This document shows positions 1 through 8,308 of a DNA stretch of 64,000 nt, in pieces. The position numbers were made by a program, and so were the translations under genes. The stretch is taken from contig JADJBV010000001.1 of the NCBI GenBank assembly GCA_016703535.1, positions 744,001-808,000 on the forward strand. Reading direction: 5' to 3'. The notes under the pieces were generated by a model. It was not told where the DNA came from, ran no database searches, and was given only the letters and a program-made list of their open reading frames with translations. The stretch is from Deltaproteobacteria bacterium. Lineage in GTDB: Bacteria; Myxococcota; Kuafuiibacteriia; Kuafuiibacteriales; Kuafuiibacteriaceae. Positions within the stretch are counted from its first letter, which is position 1. Each line of letters starts with the position of its first letter.

Positions 1-1650
1 GTCGACCGGCGTGGATCCCGGCTGGTTGCCTTGATTGCACACCGTGACCTGGGCGGTGAACTGGGCGCCGGGGATCACCGCCGCCGGCGCCACCACGTCG
101 GTCACCACGAAGTCCGGGGCGTTGCTGGGCGCGGTCTGGAAGTTCACTGGTGCCGAGGTGATCGGGCCCGACGGGGTCTGCCCCACCGCGGTGAGCGTGT
201 GGTTGCCGAAGGGGACAAAGTCGGCGTTCCACGACAGGTTGAAGGGCGGGTTGAAGGTGATGCCCACCGGGAAGTTGTCGACGAAGAACTCGACAGAAGT
301 CACCCCCGCCGGGGCGTTGGTCGACAGGGTCGTCGGGCCGCGCAAGGTGGCGCCCGCGGCCGGCGCGGTGATCGCGAGGCCTTGGCTGGCGTCACACAAG
401 ACCTCGCCGATCAGGCCCATCCGGGTCTGGAGGTCGTTCAGGGTGCGGGGCGTGCCGGTGACCGGGTCGGGCTGAACCTTGCCGGTCAAGAAGGTCGACA
501 GCTGGGCCGGGACCCCGGCGGGCCGAGGGGACACGTGGAGGAAGGGCGTGCCGGTTTCGCCGGCGTGGCAGCCGTTGCAGGTGTTGATGGAGAAGTGGAA
601 GCGGGCCTCGTTGTTGGTGATGCCGGGGGCGTTCCAGAAGAGGCCGCCCGGGGTGATGGCCGACCCCGCCAGGAAAGGCACCCCGTTGAAGGTGGCCGGC
701 ACCACGTGGGTGCCGTTGAGCAAGGCCGCGGTGTTGTTGTTGATGAAGGTGGCCAAGGTGGGGGTGTTGTTGAAGGGCAGATCGGCGGTCAACATCACCG
801 GGCTCGAGCGCAGCTGGCCGGCCGGCGTGAGCGTGAACTCCCGCAGCTCCCAGACCGGCGCGAGGGCGATCTCGTTGGAGCGCACCTGGTTGATCGAGCT
901 GCCGTTGGGGCGGGTGGGCGCGACGTTGCGGCCGGCGAAGCGGTTGGTGATGTTCTCCAGGGCTTGGTTGTAGGCGGGGCTGCCCCGAGGCAAGGAACCC
1001 AAGGCGTGGAAGTCGTCGGCCCACCGGCGCACGTCGGCGGGGGTGGTTGCCGGCAGGTTGTACTCGAGGATCACGGTGAATTGGAGCACCGCCCCGCCCG
1101 CGCCCAAGACACCGAAGACGAAGCGGCCTTCACCCGCCGATCCCCGAGAGAGATCTCGAAGATCGATGCGGTTGACGATCGCCAAGAGTCGGAACGGGGC
1201 CCGGGTCAGGTCCAGGCGGGTGCCACCGCTGGCGGCCAACCAGGGGTTGAGGACGATGGCGTCCATGGGCCGCGAGGGCACCACCAGGCCATTCACCGTG
1301 CGAGGTGCGGTCCACTCTTGCATCCAAGTGCGGACGAACTGCTCGGGGTCGTTGTTGCCGGCCATGTGGGTCATCAGCCGACCAAAACTCCAGGCGCCGT
1401 CCGAAGGGTTGGCGGTGCCGCCGGTCCACTGGCTGCGCAACGGATCTTCCACCACCGCGACGTCGCGGATCATCAGCTCGGAGTCGGCGTCGATGGTGAT
1501 CGGGCACTCGGTGCCGTCGGGCAAGGTGAGGGCCCGCGACTCTACTGAATGGAATTGGTGGACCGGACCTTCGGCCTCCGGCGGCTCGCTGCAACTGGTG
1601 CTCGCGAACAACGTGGCGGTGAGTGTGAGGGCTGAGATCCGACGGTCCAT
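1..1650 (-). CDS. Surface lipoprotein with CxxCH heme motif, Ig-like and CARDB-like domains (3' end outside window)
   Basis: The frame is open from an ATG at 1650 through the left edge, so at least 550 residues are encoded and the C-terminus is missing. GGGAGG lies about 6 bases upstream of the ATG. The N-terminus is a lipoprotein signal with a lipobox ending FASTSC near residue 20, so export and lipidation are likely. The middle has no domain I can name. CNGCH at residues 358-362 is a c-type heme-binding motif, in the local context NTCNGCHAGETGTPFLH. A stretch around residues 435-510 reads like a bacterial Ig domain (SVEFFVDNFPVG). The last visible part (DFVVTDVVAP, TVCNQGN) resembles a CARDB adhesion module. 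The gene is divergent from kptA. A single heme site could be a degenerate cytochrome or a metal site. Function is unknown; domain calls are by eye. Confidence 0.8.
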   Translation of the reverse strand, partial: MDRRISALTLTATLFASTSCSEPPEAEGPVHQFHSVESRALTLPDGTECPITIDADSELMIRDVAVVEDPLRSQWTGGTANPSDGAWSFGRLMTHMAGNNDPEQFVRTWMQEWTAPRTVNGLVVPSRPMDAIVLNPWLAASGGTRLDLTRAPFRLLAIVNRIDLRDLSRGSAGEGRFVFGVLGAGGAVLQFTVILEYNLPATTPADVRRWADDFHALGSLPRGSPAYNQALENITNRFAGRNVAPTRPNGSSINQVRSNEIALAPVWELREFTLTPAGQLRSSPVMLTADLPFNNTPTLATFINNNTAALLNGTHVVPATFNGVPFLAGSAITPGGLFWNAPGITNNEARFHFSINTCNGCHAGETGTPFLHVSPRPAGVPAQLSTFLTGKVQPDPVTGTPRTLNDLQTRMGLIGEVLCDASQGLAITAPAAGATLRGPTTLSTNAPAGVTSVEFFVDNFPVGITFNPPFNLSWNADFVPFGNHTLTAVGQTPSGPITSAPVNFQTAPSNAPDFVVTDVVAPAAVIPGAQFTAQVTVCNQGNQPGSTPVD

Positions 1651-1866
1651 ACAAACCTCCCAAGGCTCGGTGGTGGAAGCGCGGAGTGTCTTGCACGGTC
1701 CTCGCTCGAAGTCACGAGGCGCTCGGCCCGTGGCGGTGTCGAGTGGGTGTCAAGATGGCGGCGGCGCGGGCTTTGGGTGACGGTCGTGGGCAAGAGGTCT
1801 CGCGCCAGGGGCTTGCCGGGGAGGGGGCCTCGTGCTGGATCACGGAGGGACGGGTCGACCCAGGTC

Positions 1867-2421
1867 ATGGACGAAGCCGAGTGCACCCGTCTCAGCAAGT
1901 TCCTCAGCTTCGTGCTCCGGCATCAGCCGAGCGCGGTGGGGATCACGCTCGACGCGGCGGGTTGGGTGGACCTCGAGGTGCTCCTCGAGGCTTGCGCTCA
2001 ACACGGCCGCCCCCTCTCCCGGGCCACGCTCGAAGAAGTGGTGACCACCAGCCCGAAGCAACGTTTTGCGATCTCGGCCGATGGCCTTCGCATCCGGGCC
2101 AACCAGGGGCACTCCACCTCGGTGGTGCTGGGGCACGAGCTCGCCGAACCGCCCGAGATCCTTTTTCATGGCACCGCGGCCCGCCTCCTCCCCTCCATTC
2201 GTGAGAAGGGGCTGCTCCGGATGGACCGCCACCATGTTCATTTGTCGGCGGATGAAGCGACAGCCCGGGCGGTCGGGGCCCGTCGTGGCCCAGCGGTGGT
2301 CTTGTGGGTGGCCGCCCAAGCCATGCGAGGCGCGGGGCACGTCTTCTTCTTGACCCCCAACCAGGTCTGGCTCACCGACCTGGTCCCCACCGAGTTCATC
2401 TCCGGTTTTCCTGAGGACTGA
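1867..2421 (+). CDS. kptA: RNA 2'-phosphotransferase (Tpt1/KptA family)
   Basis: This is a 184-residue protein of the usual KptA length. The family transfers an internal RNA 2'-phosphate to NAD+, giving a 2'-OH RNA, nicotinamide and ADP-ribose 1'',2''-cyclic phosphate. Visible hallmarks are LSKFLSFVLRHQP near residues 9-21 (the conserved Arg18-His19 pair), IRANQGHS in the middle, LFHGTA, and HHVHLS in the NAD-binding half. I chose the ATG at 1867 because homology begins directly after it. The frame is open back to 1747, but that extension is Arg/Gly-rich and unlike the family. No strong Shine-Dalgarno is visible. The stop lies 6 bp from the stop of the convergent gene at 2428-3018. Bacterial KptA usually lacks a known physiological substrate, so the role here is open. 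Confidence 0.93.
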   Translation: MDEAECTRLSKFLSFVLRHQPSAVGITLDAAGWVDLEVLLEACAQHGRPLSRATLEEVVTTSPKQRFAISADGLRIRANQGHSTSVVLGHELAEPPEILFHGTAARLLPSIREKGLLRMDRHHVHLSADEATARAVGARRGPAVVLWVAAQAMRGAGHVFFLTPNQVWLTDLVPTEFISGFPED

Positions 2422-2427
2422 GCGGAG

Positions 2428-3018
2428 TCATTCGTAGGACTGACCGGCCTCCAAGAACGCTTCGAAGTCCACCCAGCGGATCTCTTGAATGGGGACCACC
2501 GGCTCATCGAGCTCCCGGGGATCGGCGGTCGAAAGCGAACCTGCGGCGTCGAGGACCGCCACCGGCCCGGGCACGTAGGTCCGCCCGGTGTCGTCGCCCT
2601 CCTGCCATCCTCCGAAGGTCCCCGCGACGGCGCACTCCAGGAAGGCGGCGGGATCGAAGTTGTACCAACGGCGACCGGAGGGGGCGTCGACCCCAAAGTA
2701 GCGGTGTTCGTCGTCCAGGGTCCCGGCCGCCTTCATCTGCTGCAGGTCCAGCAGCTGCTGCCCGAGTCGCCGGTCCCAGTCGAGGAAGGCCTGGGTGGCG
2801 GGGCCGAGATCGGGAGGCGCCGCGGGGGCCGGCTCGAAGGCCAAGGCCAAGAGCTCGGCGAAGTCGGAGGGCCGGAGCACCTCTTGCCCACGCCGCGCCT
2901 GGGCGAGTTGCCGCAGGTTCTCCAGGTACACTTCGAGGGTGGGCTGAGTTTTGCCCCTTTGCTGCACCAGCCCGGAGATGAACTGGTAGAGGTCCCGGTT
3001 GTTCTCGAGTTCAGCCAT
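2428..3018 (-). CDS. Hypothetical protein coupled to the HD-Nudix gene
   Basis: This 196-residue soluble protein has no signal peptide or membrane segment, and I do not recognise a family. The N-terminal 60 residues look helical and polar (DLYQFISGLVQQRGK, YLENLRQLAQARR). After a Pro/Ala linker (PAPAAPPDLGP) comes a helical stretch with RRLGQQLLDLQQ. The C-terminal half holds aromatic and acidic blocks (RWYNFDPAAFLE, VVPIQEIRWVDFEAFLE). The ATG at 3018 overlaps the end of the upstream HD-Nudix gene by 8 bp, so the two are probably translationally coupled and functionally linked. It converges on kptA. Confidence 0.75.
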   Translation of the reverse strand: MAELENNRDLYQFISGLVQQRGKTQPTLEVYLENLRQLAQARRGQEVLRPSDFAELLALAFEPAPAAPPDLGPATQAFLDWDRRLGQQLLDLQQMKAAGTLDDEHRYFGVDAPSGRRWYNFDPAAFLECAVAGTFGGWQEGDDTGRTYVPGPVAVLDAAGSLSTADPRELDEPVVPIQEIRWVDFEAFLEAGQSYE

Positions 3019-3973
3019 CTTGTTCCTTGTCGCCGAGGGCCGCTTGGAGGATGGGCCGAAGTTCGTCGTTGACCAAGGGGACGTCGGCCAACACTTCGCG
3101 CGTCAGCCACCGCCGCTCGAGGGTTCGCTCCGGGAGCGCTCCCAACTTCACGTCGGCCACGGCGCGCACGAGGAAGTAGCCCACGCGCTTCCGCCGACGA
3201 TCGTGCCCGGTGCCCAGGAAGTAGTCGAGGGACCCGAGTTCGGTGGCCACCTGGAGCTCTCCGTCGGCACCCGCCTCCTCCCGAAGCTCTCGGATCGCCG
3301 CTTCGGGGGCGAGCTCGTCCCACTCCAAGCCCCCCTTCGGCAACTCCCAACCGGCGGCTCGGGTGCGGATCACCAGCACCTTGGGCCCGCCACGATCTTC
3401 GACCACCAGCGCCGCACCGGCAGACACCTCACTCGGATGGTCCTCCACGTCGAACCGCAGCGCCCCGATCAAGCCTCGTCGTCGGGCCTCGCCCAAAAAC
3501 CAGGGGGTCGGGGCGTTCCGTCGCCAGCCCCCGGGCGCGTCGACCCGATCGGCCACCATGAAGATGGAGAGGAGCCGGATGTCGACGTCCTGGGCCAAGC
3601 GGCGCCACGCTTTGTCCGAGGGCGCCTCCCCGCGGAGCACGGCCTTGTGCCAAGGGAGGCCGGTGTCGTGCCACTTCACCAAGGTCAGGAGCTCGGGGTC
3701 GCTCACCCCGCAGTCGGCCAACACCTCCAGGGATCGTTCGGGCCGCGCGGTGCCGGTGATCTTGCCCAGGTCATGGGCGTGGCCCAGGTTGGAGAGGAGC
3801 TGCAGCTCGTTGGGGGTGCAGCCGTTGGCCAAGCCCAGGCGCCGGGCCAGCTGGGCGACGGCGTCCGAGTGGGCCTGGGCGTCCGGGGCGGTGTGGCGCC
3901 GGGGGTTGAGGGAGACGTTCTTCAGCCGGCGGTAAACCTCGGCGAAACGTTGGTTCTTCAGCAGATCTTCCAT
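3011..3973 (-). CDS. HD-domain and Nudix hydrolase fusion
   Basis: Two hydrolase modules lie in one chain of about 320 residues. The N-terminal half is an HD phosphohydrolase: an early conserved His, then HAHDLGK, then KWHDTG and a late VADRVDAP. This is the HD metal-ligand pattern, and HD proteins cleave phosphomonoesters, cyclic phosphates or nucleotides. The C-terminal half has a canonical Nudix box beginning at GGLEWDE and ending REEAG (G-x5-E-x7-REL-x-EE-x-G), preceded by AGWELPKG as in diadenosine-polyphosphate or ADP-ribose hydrolases. I prefer the ATG at 3973; the frame is open to a GTG at 4045, which would crowd the divergent LysR gene. The gene overlaps the next by 8 bp. Substrate cannot be read from sequence. 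Confidence 0.85.
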   Translation of the reverse strand: MEDLLKNQRFAEVYRRLKNVSLNPRRHTAPDAQAHSDAVAQLARRLGLANGCTPNELQLLSNLGHAHDLGKITGTARPERSLEVLADCGVSDPELLTLVKWHDTGLPWHKAVLRGEAPSDKAWRRLAQDVDIRLLSIFMVADRVDAPGGWRRNAPTPWFLGEARRRGLIGALRFDVEDHPSEVSAGAALVVEDRGGPKVLVIRTRAAGWELPKGGLEWDELAPEAAIRELREEAGADGELQVATELGSLDYFLGTGHDRRRKRVGYFLVRAVADVKLGALPERTLERRWLTREVLADVPLVNDELRPILQAALGDKEQDG

Positions 3974-4064
3974 GTTCGTTCTCTGCCGCCCAAGGTACCC
4001 GTCTGAGTTATCACCCAGAACTTGTCCTTGGTGAGCCACCATCACCTAGCGTTATAGTGGGTCC

Positions 4065-4919
4065 GTGAACTACGACCGGTTGTTCTCCTTTGTGGCCTTC
4101 GCCGAACACCTGAACTTCACCCGGGCGGCGAAGGCCCTCCACCTCACCCAACCCGCCCTCCACGCCCAGGTCCACAAGCTCTCGGAGGAGGTGGGCGTGC
4201 CCCTGCACCGCCGCCAAGGTCGGAGCTTGGTGTTGACCCAAGAGGGGCGGCGCCTCGCGGCCTACGGCCGGGAGATCCAAGCCCGGGGGCAGGAGGTCCT
4301 GGCCGAGCTTCGGGGGCAAGCGCTCCGGGGCCCGGTGATCCTCGCCGCGGGGCAGGGCGCGCTCCTCTATCTGCTGGGGTCGGCCATCAAGCGCTTCCCC
4401 AAACACCGTTGGCCCCTACGGGTGCTCACCATGCCCGGGCCAGAGGCCGTGGAGGCGGTCCGAGACGCCCGGGCCCACCTCGGGGTGGCGGTCGTCGATG
4501 CTCCGCCGTTGGACCTCGACGGGCGCCTGCTTCGCCGAGTTGGGCAGCTCGTGTTGCTCCCTCGAAGCCACCGGCTCGCGAAGCGTCGGAGCCTCAAGCC
4601 TTCGGACCTGGACGGCGAGGCGCTGATCGTCGCCCCCGAAGGCAGCCCCCACCGGGTGATGCTCACCCAGGCCCTCGCCACCTTCGGTGCCCAGTGGTCG
4701 GTCGCGGTCGAGGCGACCGGCTGGGAGCTGATGACGCAGTTGGCCCGGTACGGCCTCGGCCTCGCCGTGATGAATGACTTCTGCCCCGTGCCACGAGGGT
4801 TCGTCGGGGTGAGGCTCGAGGGCGTGCCCGCCGTCGAGTACCACGTGTTCAGCCGCCCCGGAGATGCGCGAGAACCCACGGAACTGCTCCGGCGCCTGAT
4901 CCTCGAGGGCGACGGGTAG
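4065..4919 (+). CDS. LysR-family transcriptional regulator
   Basis: This 284-residue protein is typical of the family. The N-terminal winged helix-turn-helix is clear (FTRAAKALHLTQPALHAQVHKLS, residues about 18-41, followed by GVPLHRR and LTQEGR). The rest is a periplasmic-binding-like effector domain starting near residue 88. The start is the GTG at 4065. It is divergent from the HD-Nudix gene. The gap holds TCACC and GGTGA half-sites 14 bp apart (about 4013-4036), which could be part of an operator serving both genes; LysR proteins commonly control the divergent neighbour. The effector is unknown. Confidence 0.9.
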   Translation: MNYDRLFSFVAFAEHLNFTRAAKALHLTQPALHAQVHKLSEEVGVPLHRRQGRSLVLTQEGRRLAAYGREIQARGQEVLAELRGQALRGPVILAAGQGALLYLLGSAIKRFPKHRWPLRVLTMPGPEAVEAVRDARAHLGVAVVDAPPLDLDGRLLRRVGQLVLLPRSHRLAKRRSLKPSDLDGEALIVAPEGSPHRVMLTQALATFGAQWSVAVEATGWELMTQLARYGLGLAVMNDFCPVPRGFVGVRLEGVPAVEYHVFSRPGDAREPTELLRRLILEGDG

Positions 4920-5078
4920 CACCGCCCGGTCCCTTTCTACGGCAACCCAAACCTGACCGGCCCGAGGAGGGATGTTCGCGCGGCTTCGACACCTCCGCCG
5001 CCGAGAAGGCTGCCGCGCTGCTCCGCCTTTCCGCGGCCGCTTCCCGGCGGCCTTGGAGTTGGGCAAGATGTCGAGCTG

Positions 5079-6245
5079 GTGCCCCTCGTACAGCCCATCC
5101 TCGCTGCGGTCACGGTGATCGCGCTGTTGGCGATCGGGGCCTGGGGACTTCTACAGGTTGGGTTGCACATGCGGTTGAGGCATCGCGGACCCGCGCGTCG
5201 GGTGGCGGTGCCTCTGTTACTTCTGGGGCTCCTGCTGCCGAGCGTGGCGTGGGCGGCGCGGGCGCCGTTGCCCTTGCGCTGGCGGAGCTCGGCGGTGGTG
5301 TTGGGGGAGGAGGAGATCTCGTCGGGGAGCGCATTTGGGGCCAAGGCGGTCGGAGGCGTCTTCCGACATGCTCAAACCGCCGCGACAGATCCGCGGAAAT
5401 GGGACGGGCCCGGGTTCGGGAGGCACACCGCAAGGTTCCTCCAAGTGGACCCCAGTGGTTACGCGGACAGCCCCAACCTGTACGCGGGGTTTGCGAACGA
5501 CCCAATCAACAATCGAGATCCGACCGGTGAGGCCACCGAGTGCCAGCATTACGACCAGTGCATGCCCGCTTTGCCGTACTCCGGCGACTACGAGGCCGAG
5601 GCAGCATGCAGTCGGAACAACCTGACGGATCCGCGGTTCGAGCGACTCTCCGGTGTGCTTGGCGGAGAAGATCAGTGTCAGCGAGCGTTCGAGCGCTATG
5701 CCACCGATGCAAGGCACGAGTTCCTGTGGGAGATGGAGCAGAGCCTCGACGAAGCAGCAGAAGACGAAGAAAACAAGATTCGAGGAACTGACGTTCTCGC
5801 AAGGGTCGGAGCGGCGATCCTTGGCGCTCCTCCGCTAGTCGAAGTCGCCGACCAGTCTGATGTCGCCAAGAGCACGGAGGTGATGGCAATCATCCCCGTA
5901 GGGAGACCCGGGAAGGGGAGGCTTGCCAAAGCGAATCTCAACTCGAATACGGCCCGCTCCAAGTTTGGCGTCTACGAGATTCGAGTCGATGGCGAGCTGT
6001 TCAAGATTGGAAAGGCCGATCTTAACCGCGTAACGAGGAGGACCGGCCTTCCTACCCGGCTGCACCAGCAGCTCCGCAAGCTTGAGAAGGCCTACGGAAA
6101 AAACAGGGTGACGGGCCATGTCGTTGAGGAGCTAGGTAAGGTCACAACCGCACAAGCAAAGGCCGCCGAAACAGCACGGTTGCGTGCGCTGTACAACGAG
6201 ACCGGAAAGGTCCCGAAGGGGAACCAGAAGAGCTTTAAGCCATGA
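5079..6245 (+). CDS. Truncated Rhs-type polymorphic toxin with GIY-YIG-like C-terminal domain
   Basis: This 388-residue protein has the end of an Rhs core but no YD repeats before it. Two hydrophobic segments open the chain (about residues 5-28 and 45-60, the second ending SVAWAA like a signal peptidase site). The Rhs-associated core tail follows: RFLQVDPSGY, SPNLYAG and NDPINNRDPTGE at about residues 122-155, the usual boundary before a variable toxin tip. The last 95 residues (FGVYEIRVDG, LFKIGKAD, GLPTRLHQQLRKL, QAKAAETARLR) look like a URI/GIY-YIG nuclease-type tip; this is by pattern, not search. GC falls visibly over the tip. The start could be the GTG at 5079 or the ATG at 5169. The stop overlaps the next gene by ATGA. 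Confidence 0.75.
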   Translation: MPLVQPILAAVTVIALLAIGAWGLLQVGLHMRLRHRGPARRVAVPLLLLGLLLPSVAWAARAPLPLRWRSSAVVLGEEEISSGSAFGAKAVGGVFRHAQTAATDPRKWDGPGFGRHTARFLQVDPSGYADSPNLYAGFANDPINNRDPTGEATECQHYDQCMPALPYSGDYEAEAACSRNNLTDPRFERLSGVLGGEDQCQRAFERYATDARHEFLWEMEQSLDEAAEDEENKIRGTDVLARVGAAILGAPPLVEVADQSDVAKSTEVMAIIPVGRPGKGRLAKANLNSNTARSKFGVYEIRVDGELFKIGKADLNRVTRRTGLPTRLHQQLRKLEKAYGKNRVTGHVVEELGKVTTAQAKAAETARLRALYNETGKVPKGNQKSFKP

Positions 6246-6694
6246 ACGTTTCCTTTCGACAGGTTTATCTCAAGCCAGGCATCTCGTTTCCGTTCTCCCA
6301 CCTGATGCAGATTCGGCTCAGCGCTGAGGTCTCTGCGTTGGTCGAAGCCTCCCCAGCATTTCTCTCGAAGTTCGGACCCGATTGGGAGTTGGTCGTGAAC
6401 GTAAGTGCAGAGACCACTACTGACGCGAACGTTTTGAAAGGTCCGGCAGTCTTCAAGAGGGCGAGGGAGGTGGAGTACACCGTCCTTCTTCCCTACGACG
6501 CGGTGCCGAGAAACGCGGGCGGGTGCAGGAAGGCGCTGGAGCTTCTCATCGAGGGGATTCGTTCCGTGCTCGAACGCCTTGATCTCGACACCCAACAGTT
6601 CGAGGCAAAGGCGCCAAGCATCGTGGAGGCGATTGCCTCCGACCCGACGATGCTCACCCACCCTTGGCCCGATCATTCTGCCCAGCTTCATTGA
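6242..6694 (+). CDS. Putative immunity protein for the Rhs toxin
   Basis: This 150-residue soluble protein has no recognised family. Its ATG overlaps the toxin stop (ATGA), the standard arrangement for toxin-immunity pairs, so I infer that it binds and neutralises the neighbouring toxin tip. The chain is mixed alpha/beta with no signal peptide, as expected for a cytoplasmic immunity protein. Segments such as EYTVLLPYD and KALELLIEGIRSVLERL suggest a strand followed by a long helix. Base composition is lower in GC than flanking genes, like the toxin tip, consistent with both arriving together. An attC-like hairpin lies about 100 bp downstream. Confidence 0.65.
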   Translation: MNVSFRQVYLKPGISFPFSHLMQIRLSAEVSALVEASPAFLSKFGPDWELVVNVSAETTTDANVLKGPAVFKRAREVEYTVLLPYDAVPRNAGGCRKALELLIEGIRSVLERLDLDTQQFEAKAPSIVEAIASDPTMLTHPWPDHSAQLH

Positions 6695-6797
6695 TCGAGA
6701 CGGTAATGCGCTTCGCTCAGCTCGACCTGAAATCCACCCAACGTCATTCGCTCGACGATGTGGCCGAGGACTCTTGGACCCTGGCGTCGTCGGCCCA

Positions 6798-6877
6798 GCC
6801 CAACAGACCATTGCAGCTGACGGCGGCCGGCCGCTTGCGCGCCCGTCCATCCGCAGCTGAACGGGGAGTCGTTCGGC
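6798..6877 (+). other. Candidate integron attC-like recombination site
   Basis: Eighty bases begin with GCCCAAC (fits the R'' core RYYYAAC) and end with GTTCGGC (one mismatch to the R' core GTTRRRY). Inside, CAGCTGACGG near 6814 and CCGTC (6843-6847) plus CAGCTG (6853-6858) can pair, giving the imperfect hairpin expected of an attC. It sits just behind the toxin-immunity pair. Translated, it gives the RPLQLTAAG-type peptide I associate with environmental attC sites. No integrase is in the window, so a fossil site or unrelated repeat is possible. Confidence 0.4.
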
Positions 6878-6934
6878 TGACCCAATCCGATCGCGCGGAG
6901 ATCCCACGTCCTCTGCTCTCGCCCGCGCCCGTGG

Positions 6935-8308
6935 TCACGCGGCGGCGGACCGTGGGCGCTCGCCGTACAAAGTGCCGCGGGCGGTGCGGAACACCAGGCC
7001 GGTCGAAGGTGTGCCTTCGATGCCGAGGTAGCCGGCGTGGTGTTGGCGGTGGTGGGCGCTGCAGAGGGTGATGAGGTTCTCGAAGGTGTGGGCGCCGCCC
7101 TCGCGCACCTTCTTCAGGTGGTGGAGGTCGATGAAGAGGTTGTTGCGGCAGCCGGGCACGGTGCAGTGGTGGTGGTCTCGGGCCAGGCAGGCCCGGCGGA
7201 GGGAGGGGCTCACGGTCTGGAGTGAGAAGCCGAGGGCCCTCGAGGCTTCGCGGAACACCGCGCCGAGCCCTTCGTTCTTGATCAACGCCCGGAGCCCAAC
7301 CGCGATCGGCGCGGCGGCCTGACCCACGTGGGTCGTCGGGCTCGCACGAACGGGCGGCAACGGCCCCGCTGCCTGACCCACTTGGGGCGAAACGTGCCTT
7401 CTCTCGGAGAACGACGGGCTCGGTGACTGGCCCACGTGGGTCGAGGCGCTCCCTCTCTCGGGGAACGACGGGCTCTGGTCCTGACCCACGTGGGGTGGTG
7501 GGTTCATGCTCTGGAGCGTCGCCGGGGTCGGGGGCTGACCCACGGGGGGCGCTTCGAGCGGTGTCGGGACCAGGCCAACCAGCTCGCCGTCGCACAGGGC
7601 GCAGTCGTGGACCTCGGGGGCGACCTCGAGGACTTCGCCGTCGACGGCGCGGAAGGTCGACTCGCAGTGGGCGCAGAGGGTCACCGCCACTTGGTAGGGC
7701 GGCTGATCATCGGGCGCTTGGGCCCGACCGAGGAACGATTCACACAGGTAGGCGAGTACTTGGCCGTCGGTGGCGTGGGGCCCGACAGTTCTCCTGACCC
7801 GGAGCTTGGCGTCTTCGACCATGGCGCGCTGGTGGGAGTTTAAGGTGAAGACGGCCCGGTGAAGCTCGAGGCGCGGGTCCCTCTCCGCGTCCGGTCGATC
7901 GCCCATCCGCCGGCCCGAGACCAGGCGTTCGACCTCGCGCACCGTCTTCCCTTCGCTGGCCCTCAGCCAATCGCCTTCGGTGTGGGGCGTGGCCACCCGG
8001 ACCAGCTCCCGGGTCGCGGACCACGACCGCCGGCCTTCCACGAGGGCGGCGCGGATCGCCGGAAGTTGCTCCAGGGCCTCGGCGACGATCGCCTTGTCCT
8101 TGGCGATCCTCGGGCGGTACCCGAGGCGGCGCTCCACGTATTCGGCGAAGGAGGCCATCCCGAAGTGGCGATGGAGCCGGGCCCGGTGGGCGAGCAACAG
8201 CCAACGTCCCAGCTCTTCGTCGAGGGCACCTTGGCGCGCCGCGAGCTCGAGGATCACTTGGTCGATCTCGCGTGGGGTCCGCGGGCACTCATCACTCTTA
8301 CGCAACAT
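6935..8308 (-). CDS. HNH endonuclease-domain protein with repeated HVGQ linker
   Basis: This protein has 457 residues from the ATG at 8308, chosen because GTGAGG lies at the right distance; the frame is open to 8416. The N-terminal part is helical (LARQGALDEELGRWLLL; FAEYVERRLGY) and resembles the DUF222-type half of HNH proteins. A CAHC...CALC pair near residues 220-245 may bind zinc. The C-terminal HNH nuclease is clear: CTVPGC, DLHHLKKVREGG, ENLITLCSAHHRQHH. Between them lies a Pro/Ser-rich linker with five VGQ units (positions about 7320-7540). Such proteins are often multicopy in actinobacterial and myxobacterial genomes; the target is unknown. Orientation is opposite to the upstream toxin pair. 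Confidence 0.85.
   Translation of the reverse strand: MLRKSDECPRTPREIDQVILELAARQGALDEELGRWLLLAHRARLHRHFGMASFAEYVERRLGYRPRIAKDKAIVAEALEQLPAIRAALVEGRRSWSATRELVRVATPHTEGDWLRASEGKTVREVERLVSGRRMGDRPDAERDPRLELHRAVFTLNSHQRAMVEDAKLRVRRTVGPHATDGQVLAYLCESFLGRAQAPDDQPPYQVAVTLCAHCESTFRAVDGEVLEVAPEVHDCALCDGELVGLVPTPLEAPPVGQPPTPATLQSMNPPPHVGQDQSPSFPERGSASTHVGQSPSPSFSERRHVSPQVGQAAGPLPPVRASPTTHVGQAAAPIAVGLRALIKNEGLGAVFREASRALGFSLQTVSPSLRRACLARDHHHCTVPGCRNNLFIDLHHLKKVREGGAHTFENLITLCSAHHRQHHAGYLGIEGTPSTGLVFRTARGTLYGERPRSAAA

Noticed and set aside
1130..1696. Minus-strand open frame over the first gene in another frame
   Set aside because: Arg/His-rich and without domains; the real coding frame starts at 1650 and carries the lipobox and CxxCH.
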